Under the pieces are notes generated by a model that saw nothing but the letters and a program-made list of their open reading frames with translations, searched no databases and had not been told where the DNA came from. A DNA stretch of 25,367 bases from a virus. The translations under genes were made by a program, and so were the position numbers. Positions 14,302-20,483 of the stretch are shown one piece after another. The stretch lies in IMG/VR virus record IMGVR_UViG_3300014501_001234, positions 1-25,367 of that record; one strand, given 5' to 3'. The stretch's first letter is position 1. Each line of letters starts with the position of its first letter.

Positions 14302-15890
14302 GTGGTTCCCCCAATCATTTCTTGGATGATAGTTTGTAAATTCGGGCTCTCGGACTTCTCGTTTCGCTTAATCAGCGCGAAATGCGTTCGCAGGCGATGG
14401 GCATACCGTTCGCCAATCTGCCCGGCAGTCGCCTGGACGGGCTCCCCGATAACGGATTGAATGGTTTCGAGGATCGGAGCAAGGGACTGCGCCGCATAAG
14501 TCGCTTGCTCGGCTGCAAAGACGTTCCCCCAGACGGTAAAGCCTTCGGGATCGCTCCCAGCCTTCGCCTGATGCGTTTCCGTCGCTTTAACGGTCTTACG
14601 GTCTACCCGGCTGCCAACGTCGCCCAGAATCGCCCGGAACTGCTCTATTGACGCCTTTGGTTTTGAGGAATTACTGGACTTTTCCGATGGCTCGCTAACT
14701 GTTGTCGGCGTAGGAAGCTCGCGGACGGCCGGCGCTGTATCTCCCAACGTCTTCAATTTGTCATCTTCCGGGTCATCCGTTGGCGGATACCCCAGCTCAA
14801 TTCGAGCATCGTTGTTCGTAATAATGCCGGCTGTCTTCAGCGCGACAACGATATTGCTCTCTGTAACAACGTCGCCGCGAATGAGCGCGTTCGGATCAAT
14901 GTGGATTGTAAATCCGGCGTCCTGCTCGGCGTCGGATAACAGCTTCAAAAGCTCATCCTCCGCCTGTTCGATTTCCAACCGGAACAGATAGCGCACAACG
15001 TCTTCACCGGCTTGAATGGGATTAGCATTATACTTGCCATCACTGTCATCTAGGAGAAAATGGCTGGGGACATCCGTGAGTTGAGCTATCTGTTTAGTGG
15101 ACAGTTGCGACAACTGAATAATTTGCGACTGTTGGTTGTCCGCAGACTTATTGTTGAACTTCGCGCCGCCAGTGAGAAGCAAAGTATCGTCCTCGGCGTC
15201 CGCGCCTTTGGCTCGGCGGAGGTTATTCAAAATCGTTTCCACCTGCGCATCGGTGGCGGTCGCGTCAATCTCGATTGCCCCCCGGATAACACTTCCCTTA
15301 ACAAGATAACGGGTGACATAGCGGTTTATCAGGCTGCTACGTTCAAAAGTTTCCTGGTGCAACCAAACATGATTGATGCCAACCATGCCGTCGTAAGATA
15401 AGTTTGACAGATGGATAAAATCCTGCGAGGGAACAACGTGAGGTCGTAAACCGCCAACGATATACCACTGACTTATTGAGCCGTCGTCTTCAATCCACCT
15501 AAAGGGACTGACTATCTCCGGCGGCCGGTTATGAATCGCAGCGACATTAAAAAGTGAATCACGCTCAATTTCCGCATAACCATTTGCATAGTGGTATTTT
15601 GCGAAGTAGAGCGTTCGCCAGAAACTAAAAGGCGACTGGTAAGGGTTCGGCTTTCGCTTTAGCAGTTTGTCGAGGCGGTGCGGGACGTCAATATCATTCT
15701 TCCGGACGGATCGCGGGAAGGATGCCATGTTTGAGCACTTAAAATTTATGGCGCGCCAATATGTTGGGACCGCTAAGGTGGTATACGAGTTGATAACGGG
15801 AACGGAAACGCCAGGAAATGGAACGTCTACAACTGTATAACCGGCGGTCGCGCCCGCTACCGCGCTAGTGGAATTTATGATTTGTCCCAT
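14298..15890 (-). CDS. HK97-family portal protein
   Basis: A 530-aa protein with the portal pattern. An N-terminal wing (TYWRAINFKCSNMASFP) is followed by DKLLKRKPNPYQSPFSFWRTLYFAKYHYANGYAEIER, typical of HK97 portals. A stem region follows, then SHFLLDDSDGKYNAN, and helices containing FRLEIEQAEDELLKLL. It forms the 12-mer channel in the head. The C-terminal 130 residues are extended and hydrophilic. The ATG is five bases after CTAAATAC with no ribosome site. Confidence 0.9.
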   Translation of the reverse strand: MGQIINSTSAVAGATAGYTVVDVPFPGVSVPVINSYTTLAVPTYWRAINFKCSNMASFPRSVRKNDIDVPHRLDKLLKRKPNPYQSPFSFWRTLYFAKYHYANGYAEIERDSLFNVAAIHNRPPEIVSPFRWIEDDGSISQWYIVGGLRPHVVPSQDFIHLSNLSYDGMVGINHVWLHQETFERSSLINRYVTRYLVKGSVIRGAIEIDATATDAQVETILNNLRRAKGADAEDDTLLLTGGAKFNNKSADNQQSQIIQLSQLSTKQIAQLTDVPSHFLLDDSDGKYNANPIQAGEDVVRYLFRLEIEQAEDELLKLLSDAEQDAGFTIHIDPNALIRGDVVTESNIVVALKTAGIITNNDARIELGYPPTDDPEDDKLKTLGDTAPAVRELPTPTTVSEPSEKSSNSSKPKASIEQFRAILGDVGSRVDRKTVKATETHQAKAGSDPEGFTVWGNVFAAEQATYAAQSLAPILETIQSVIGEPVQATAGQIGERYAHRLRTHFALIKRNEKSESPNLQTIIQEMIGGTT

Positions 15891-15895
15891 ACTTC

Positions 15896-15903
15896 GTATT
15901 TAG
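15896..15903 (-). promoter_or_regulatory. CTAAATAC late-promoter candidate (portal)
   Basis: Reads CTAAATACGAAGTATG. It lies between the TerL stop and the portal ATG, leaving no room for a leader with a ribosome site. Confidence 0.65.
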
Positions 15904-15906
15904 GTT

Positions 15907-17832
15907 TCAGATTTTTACAAACCGCACTGTCCCCTTGTATGCCTTCGCGGCGTCTGGCCATTGGTGTTTACGTGATTCCACTAATGCAGATACAGTTGCG
16001 GTGATAGGGTCGATCTTTATTGAGCGGGTTCCGGCGTATTTCCCCTTCGCACCGGGCTTCACTGGCCAGCGATTCCCCCGATCGTCTGGTTTTACTTCCA
16101 CGTTCTCTGCCGCCTGCCGGAAGACCGGGTTCGCCTCGATAACCACCGTTCCCTCTTTGAGGCGGTTCTCCAGCTCGGCGCAGCCTGGAGAGACTCCCCA
16201 GCCTTGTCCGATTGCTTGGCACTCAATACCGGCCGCCTCAAGTATCTTGACGGACTCCTCTGCATAGGCGCGGTCGTAGCAAACCTTGACGATCTTGTTT
16301 GCCCTCCCGGCCTCGATAATTGCGGCGGCAATCACCTTGTGTGCAACGCTGCCAATCGTTTTGCCGTCCAGTAGGGTTAGATGCCCTTCGGACGCCCAGG
16401 GGCGGTACTTGGGCGAGCCCTGTTGTCGGTCGTATTCGTCCGCCGTTGCTTCCGGAAGCCAGTTGAGGTTGCGGAGGTAAATCTTGTTGGGAGTGCTGTA
16501 GACGAAACTGGCGGAGCAAAGGTCATCCCCTAACGACAGGTCGAGACCGACATACAGTGCAGCATCTTTGATCGCTTCAGGGTCAATAAGGGCCGTAGCG
16601 GCATCCCACAAACCCATATCAATCCATTTGGTGATGCCTGATTTTCGCCATTGTGAGAGGTGTAATCGGCGGTAATCGGCTTCAGCGCCCTTCGATTTAC
16701 GGGCAATAATGATCTTTGGCTTCAACGAATCGAACGAAATAACGTCCGGGATGCTCGGACATGCTGCGATAGCGGCTTCTTCCGAGTCCCATTGAAGGGT
16801 TTCCGGAGCCTCAAAGATCGCCGGGAGTAGGTCTTTGCGTTCGCTCTTACCGTCTAAAACCGCTTTTGCTTGCTCGTAAAGCGACCAACAAAACGATTCC
16901 CGACTTTCACCGGCATTAGTGGCAACAAAAAGAATCGGCTGCTCGCGCTTAAACAGGTTCGCTTTGACTGAATCGTATAGTTTCGCATTGGGCCATTCCC
17001 ACGCCTCATCAGCTAGAATGGTCGAGGGTCTAAAACCAGCTTGACCACTAAACGTCCCGGAGATAGTTGTCCACTTCGCATTAGTCGATGGCACTCGCAA
17101 TTCGTATTGCGTGTCCTTTGCTAACTCTATAAGGGCTTCATCTTGCTTTATGGATCGCTTGGCAAAATCCATAGTGAGGTTGGCTTGCTTGTAGTTCGTC
17201 CCCATTGAAACGATATGCGCTGCGGGCTCATCACCACTAAATAACTCATATTCCCCGACAGCGGACATGAACGGTGTTTTTCCCGCGCCCTTTGCGGACA
17301 AAAGAAACACTTCGGTAAATCGACGCCTTCCGTTGTCTCTGCGCGTCCAGCCATAGAGCGTTCTGACGATTTGCTTTTGCCAAGCGAGTAATAAGAGCGT
17401 TTGCCCGGCCCACTTCCCCTCGAAATGCCGGACGTATTTCTTAATAAACCGGATAGGTCGCTCGGCTGCTATGGCATCGTAGTAGTATTCAGCGTCTTCG
17501 GTCGGTTGATAAATGCCCCGGACGGCACTAACAGTTGATTCCTGTAGCGATTTTTCGATGGTGTTATGGCAATTCGCGCAGACAGATAAGAGATTATTCT
17601 GTCTTGTCAGGCCGTCGCGGTCGGAAATTAAACAGACCTCAACGGGGATAATGTGGTGGACGTGTTCTACCGGCTGTCCGCATGGCTCGGTAGCGCCGGG
17701 AGCAACGTATTCGCACCAACAAACGGTGGCAATTTTTGTGGATCTGGCTCGCTTCCAAGCTGCCGAGTTGTAGAACTGTTTGGCTTCCGGGTTTCGTAAG
17801 TGTCTTTCGTAATACGCCGCTACTGCTCCGAT
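15907..17832 (-). CDS. terL: HNH endonuclease-TerL fusion, terminase large subunit without standard start
   Basis: The frame is open for 641 codons after the TerS stop. Residues 1-97 are an HNH nuclease (CWCEYV, CGQ, VEHVHHIIP at 55-63, QNNLLSVCANCHN). Residues 108 to the end are TerL: AWQKQIVRTLYGW adenine-binding region, Walker A SAKGAGKT (179-186), Walker B STILADEAWEW (271-281), ATNAG motif III near 304, and nuclease Asp in YVGLDLS (near 431). No ATG, GTG or TTG occurs in frame before GTG 17310, which lies only three codons before Walker A and would delete essential sequence. The first codon after the TerS stop is ATC, with GGAG six bases before it. HNH proteins beside terminases aid cos cleavage; the fusion is unusual. 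Confidence 0.85.
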   Translation of the reverse strand: MGAVAAYYERHLRNPEAKQFYNSAAWKRARSTKIATVCWCEYVAPGATEPCGQPVEHVHHIIPVEVCLISDRDGLTRQNNLLSVCANCHNTIEKSLQESTVSAVRGIYQPTEDAEYYYDAIAAERPIRFIKKYVRHFEGKWAGQTLLLLAWQKQIVRTLYGWTRRDNGRRRFTEVFLLSAKGAGKTPFMSAVGEYELFSGDEPAAHIVSMGTNYKQANLTMDFAKRSIKQDEALIELAKDTQYELRVPSTNAKWTTISGTFSGQAGFRPSTILADEAWEWPNAKLYDSVKANLFKREQPILFVATNAGESRESFCWSLYEQAKAVLDGKSERKDLLPAIFEAPETLQWDSEEAAIAACPSIPDVISFDSLKPKIIIARKSKGAEADYRRLHLSQWRKSGITKWIDMGLWDAATALIDPEAIKDAALYVGLDLSLGDDLCSASFVYSTPNKIYLRNLNWLPEATADEYDRQQGSPKYRPWASEGHLTLLDGKTIGSVAHKVIAAAIIEAGRANKIVKVCYDRAYAEESVKILEAAGIECQAIGQGWGVSPGCAELENRLKEGTVVIEANPVFRQAAENVEVKPDDRGNRWPVKPGAKGKYAGTRSIKIDPITATVSALVESRKHQWPDAAKAYKGTVRFVKI

Positions 17833-18186
17833 TTAATACTCCAATTTAGGTGGTTTCACTTCTCCGGCCGTCTTCTGGTCAAACTTGCGGCTCGCTGGCG
17901 ACGCTCCCAAGTCTGCTAGTAATCCGCGAAGTAGCGCCGTGGTCTTCTCAAAGATTTTGTATTGCTGAGACTGGCACACTATTCTGTTAGCTAAAACGAC
18001 AGTTGAGCCGTTTTCCTGAATATGTTTATAGGCTAACTGGTTCACCGTCCAAGTCCGACAGTAGGTCGCAAGTAGGGAAGCATCCGCCGGCTTAATCTCG
18101 TGACCGACTTGTTTGACGGCTGCGATAATGCGATTCCATTCGTCGAGTGCATCGCCGGTGATATCAGTAGGCGGTTTAATCCTCAT
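17833..18186 (-). CDS. terS: Terminase small subunit (P27-like)
   Basis: About 117 aa from ATG 18186, preceded by GGGGA, overlapping the previous gene. A GTG 12 codons earlier is possible. The phrases MRIKPPTDITGDALDEWNRI, KPADASLLATYCRTW and the C-terminal KTTALLRGLLADLGASPASR fit P27-family small terminases, which bind the packaging site. Its TAA stop (17835-17833) lies in the same frame as the HNH-TerL frame and directly abuts it. Confidence 0.8.
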   Translation of the reverse strand: MRIKPPTDITGDALDEWNRIIAAVKQVGHEIKPADASLLATYCRTWTVNQLAYKHIQENGSTVVLANRIVCQSQQYKIFEKTTALLRGLLADLGASPASRKFDQKTAGEVKPPKLEY

Positions 18187-18352
18187 TTTTCCCCATTGCT
18201 TCCTGATATAGACAAGCCGCACGATAAAGTGCTAACTCCGCATTAAAGGTCTTGTAGTCAAAGAGTGTTCCATTGTCGAGAATCCGGATGATCTCGGCAC
18301 AACAGTCAGCAAGTGCTACATCCGGTGTTATTGGTTTCATATCGTTCCTCAT
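18176..18352 (-). CDS. Small early-late junction protein, unknown
   Basis: A 58-aa protein (ADCCAEIIRILDNGTLFDYK, ELALYRAACLYQEAMGKNED). It is mostly helical. The ATG at 18352 is four bases after CTAAATAC. A second in-frame ATG at 18340 has a good GAGGAA site, so both leaderless and ribosome-site starts are possible. The 3' end overlaps terS by 11 bases. No known domain is recognised. Confidence 0.55.
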   Translation of the reverse strand: MRNDMKPITPDVALADCCAEIIRILDNGTLFDYKTFNAELALYRAACLYQEAMGKNED

Positions 18353-18356
18353 AGTC

Positions 18357-18364
18357 GTATTTAG
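18357..18364 (-). promoter_or_regulatory. CTAAATAC late-promoter candidate (first late promoter)
   Basis: Reads CTAAATACGACTATG and is the most upstream copy, opening the packaging operon. The 131-bp region between it and the gene ending at 18495 contains no gene that I can support. Confidence 0.65.
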
Positions 18365-18494
18365 TTTTCTAGTGTTTATCGACTTACGCCGATTTAGCCG
18401 GAAATAGTCGAGAAAATACGTGAAAGAGCGGCACGTTCTTCCGCATGAGCTCGCTTTTCCTGTAGGGACCGCCCCCAGTATCACCACAGAGCGA

Positions 18495-18695
18495 TTAAAG
18501 CGATTCTTTTCTTCTCTCGGGCAACTGGACGCTTTTGCCAAGATAATCATCACGTGCGCGTTTAAGGGCTATCTGTGCCGATTCTACAATAAGAGTACCG
18601 ATCTTCGTCGTTATCTTTTGTGGCTTCGTGTAATCGACATAGGTGAACTCTTCTTTGATCTGGTCGATCACGGATTGCATTTGTTTAGTTATCAT
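18495..18695 (-). CDS. 66-aa protein in the sigma operon, unknown
   Basis: A 66-aa charged helical protein (MQSVIDQIKEEFTYVDYTK, then KIGTLIVESAQIALKRARDDYL). AGGAG precedes the ATG by about nine bases. It lies 14 bases after the sigma-like gene and before the late promoters. It could be a small partner of the sigma protein, but I see no motif to support that. Confidence 0.5.
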   Translation of the reverse strand: MITKQMQSVIDQIKEEFTYVDYTKPQKITTKIGTLIVESAQIALKRARDDYLGKSVQLPERRKESL

Positions 18696-18709
18696 ATTGG
18701 TCGCTCCTC

Positions 18710-19048
18710 TTATTCTTCGTTTGGGTCATTGAACTGGCTGAAGAGTAGCGTCCCCCGCTCTTTGCCATTTCTAGCACGGCAATGCCTTAGGGCGTGGATG
18801 GCAACGCTGGTGTAATAGCTGAAGGCGTTCCCGTCTTTGGAATAGGTGAATCTATCGATCCGCTCAATACAATGCAGCAGCGCGTCCTGTATCGCGTCAT
18901 CCTCATGGCCGGGGGAATGCAGGCTGGGCATCTTGGAGAGGGTCGCTACTAGCTGATAGAGCGTTGCACAGATAGCCTTGTGGTTCTTATGGCGTTGGCG
19001 GAACAAGGCGGTGAAGATTGTGGCGTCAATACGTGATTTAGTAGGCAA
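18710..19048 (-). CDS. Short sigma-like protein resembling T4 gp55 (late transcription)
   Basis: A 112-aa protein. Residues 49-90 (DDAIQDALLHCIERIDRF, then GNAFSYYTSVAIHALRH) match sigma region 2 of the gp55 type, where an acidic-helix segment is followed by NPFAYFT-like residues. There is no region 4, as in T4 gp55, and it is shorter than gp55 (185 aa). The C-terminal LLFSQFNDPNEE could be a clamp-binding-like tail, but that is speculative. The start is TTG with AAGG nine bases upstream, overlapping the previous gene by 11 bases. It is placed just before the region with nine CTAAATAC motifs. An unrelated helical protein remains possible. Confidence 0.6.
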   Translation of the reverse strand: MPTKSRIDATIFTALFRQRHKNHKAICATLYQLVATLSKMPSLHSPGHEDDAIQDALLHCIERIDRFTYSKDGNAFSYYTSVAIHALRHCRARNGKERGTLLFSQFNDPNEE

Positions 19049-19298
19049 CGGTGGACCTTATTGTGTTGAGTTGTTCGGTGATGGCTGCTGGGGGGCATCC
19101 CAGTTTTCGTGCGACAGCGGCTAGTTTGACGCGGCCAGACTTGGTGATGCAATCGGGATCGTTGAGGGCTCGGATCAAAGGGGCATGAGTTTTCATCAAG
19201 TGTGTTATCAGGTCATTGGCTTCGGCTTGTCGATCGGGGGCGGGATTAGTATTGACGCAAGTATACGGGTTACTGACTGATGCCGACGCCGGGTCCAT
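19038..19298 (-). CDS. Small HTH-like protein, unknown
   Basis: An 86-aa protein. The ATG at 19298 has an excellent AAGGAG site eight bases upstream. The C-terminal half (SGRVKLAAVARKLGCPPAAI) looks like a helix-turn-helix. The N-terminus is Ser/Asn/Pro-rich and possibly disordered. The gene overlaps the sigma-like gene, so they are co-translated, and it may be a regulator of the same switch. Confidence 0.5.
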   Translation of the reverse strand: MDPASASVSNPYTCVNTNPAPDRQAEANDLITHLMKTHAPLIRALNDPDCITKSGRVKLAAVARKLGCPPAAITEQLNTIRSTVAY

Positions 19299-19329
19299 TC
19301 TTGTGCTCCTTGTGTAACCTCGTATTCTG

Positions 19330-19338
19330 TTATGGCAT
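19330..19338 (-). other. Minigene ATG-CCA-TAA behind a strong ribosome site
   Basis: Immediately after the terminator, AAAAGGAG is followed by ATG CCA TAA, a two-residue frame. About 30 bases on, the real gene starts with its own AAGGAG. It may be a ribosome loading or regulatory minigene, or coincidence. Confidence 0.3.
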
Positions 19339-19354
19339 TGATTGCTCCTTTTAT

Positions 19355-19387
19355 AAAAAATCACCTGTCGGTTTGACCTCCGACAGG
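19355..19387 (-). terminator. Rho-independent terminator upstream of the sigma operon
   Basis: CCTGTCGG (19364-19371) pairs with CCGACAGG (19380-19387), followed on the minus strand by a run of six T's. The stem sequence resembles the TGTCGGTG repeats of the origin region. It could end transcription from the HNH-like gene or act as an attenuator in the leader of the sigma operon. Confidence 0.7.
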
Positions 19388-19463
19388 CGACCACAATGGA
19401 ACTGAAAGGACACTGGCTATTTAGCGAGGATCATATCTATTTGTTTGCGGTTTTGTCATGCCG

Positions 19464-19880
19464 CTACCAGCGGTTAAAATGTTTGTTAATCCCACGAACT
19501 TTTAACTTGTTGAAAGCCGGGAGCGAGCGTTGCTGCATTACTAAATAATGGTCCGTGATAATCAGGTTTGACCGGCGACAGTCGAATGAGTTGTTATTTT
19601 TGAACGCCACTTCTTTACCCTTGGGGACGCCACCAAGTATAGCGTGATGTAAAAGTATGGTTTTTTTATTTGATGTCATTGCTACAGTAGTGCGGATATA
19701 CTGCCGTCCACAGGTTCCGTCTAACACATTCCAGCGTCGAAAGCCAGAGATTAAATGTAAATCGCAGGCGTCGATTAGAGCGATAACGTGACTTTTATCA
19801 CGTTTATAGATGTGTAGCTCGATGGTTGTGTTGTTATCTCGGTAAGTGAGTTGGTTTTGAATAATTTGTGGTAGAGGCAT
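19464..19880 (-). CDS. HNH-type protein with an altered active site
   Basis: A 138-aa protein with the architecture of HNH_3-type homing nucleases. A strand-rich N-terminus leads to LLHHAILGGVPKGKEVAFKN and then NSFDCRRSNLIIT. Typical members have VDHINGDGLDNRRSNL. Here the central His is replaced by Phe (F93) and the DN by DC, so nuclease activity is doubtful. H78, H79, R103 and N105 remain. There is no clear ribosome site. A sequence CGAAATAG five bases before the ATG is a weak relative of the late octamer. It is probably a decayed homing endonuclease or a DNA-binding derivative. Confidence 0.65.
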   Translation of the reverse strand: MPLPQIIQNQLTYRDNNTTIELHIYKRDKSHVIALIDACDLHLISGFRRWNVLDGTCGRQYIRTTVAMTSNKKTILLHHAILGGVPKGKEVAFKNNNSFDCRRSNLIITDHYLVMQQRSLPAFNKLKVRGINKHFNRW

Positions 19881-19913
19881 AACTGCTATTTCGACTATTG
19901 CCTTACATTACCT

Positions 19914-19944
19914 CTAAAATGAGCGGCGACATCAATCGCCGCTC
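19914..19944 (-). terminator. Terminator of the replication operon
   Basis: A perfect 9-bp stem GAGCGGCGA / TCGCCGCTC with a 6-base loop is followed on the minus strand by ATTTTA. It is suited to stop leftward transcription from the replication gene and origin region before the HNH-like gene. Confidence 0.65.
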
Positions 19945-20119
19945 GTGGTCAAGACTGACCGTCCAAAGAAATAACTGGGGCAGCGTTGAAGACACTCCAC
20001 TCCCCACTTAGTTATCGACAAAATTGCTTGTGTCCCCTCGGACACGATTGGATTATTTCTTACATAACTGTCTATATCGGCGATAACGGTTGTAGGGTAG
20101 AGGTTGCCACGCTTTTCCC

Positions 20120-20402
20120 AAGTGTCGGTAAAAATCAGCTAGGCGGGCGCAGGCAAAAAGCGGTTATGAATTATTTCGCTAATAATGCGGTTTTCTAATA
20201 AGTGGGTGGTGCCCCCCCTTAAAACTACTGACACCTACTACTACAACTACTACATACTACTACTTTACTACGGGTATTGAAGGGTATTTCCATTTCTCCA
20301 AGTGTCGGTGATTCTGTCATAATTCTGTCAGTAAGTGTCGGTTTTCACCGACAGTTGTTTTCGGCTCCACCGACACTTCACCGACACAATCACCGACAGT
20401 TG
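20120..20402. repeat. Candidate phage replication origin: iteron-like repeats
   Basis: Seven copies of a TGTCGGT core: plus-orientation at 20120, 20300 and 20333, and reverse-orientation (ACCGACA) near 20347, 20369, 20380 and 20393. Most read AGTGTCGGTG or CTGTCGGTG. A short direct repeat ATTCTGTCA occurs twice between them. The block lies just beyond the replication protein stop, the usual place for a phage origin bound by that protein. A TTATCGACA (one mismatch to a DnaA box) lies at about 20012. No coding gene is visible between 19945 and 20483. Confidence 0.55.
20223..20275 (-). other. TAG-trinucleotide run beside the iterons (possible unwinding element)
   Basis: On the minus strand this reads as many TAG or GTAG triplets (for example GTAGTAGTAGTATG and TTGTAGTAGTAGG). 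TAG-type trios beside DnaA sites are the DnaA-trio element of bacterial origins. Here they lie on the leftward side of the iteron cluster. A functional role is inferred. Confidence 0.45.
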
Positions 20403-20483
20403 CCCTTTGATGCCTAAATCGTTATAAGTCTTTATATTTGCTATGCACTTACAAGAAAATGAGGATTATTTTCCGCGAAACGC

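Noticed and set aside
15585-15598. AAATACCACTATG inside the portal gene
   Set aside because: Lacks the CT of the octamer, encodes KYHYA in the portal, and the ATG is out of frame with a short open frame.
17513-17773. Plus-strand 86-codon frame over the HNH domain
   Set aside because: Opposite the HNH motifs, which are convincing on the minus strand.
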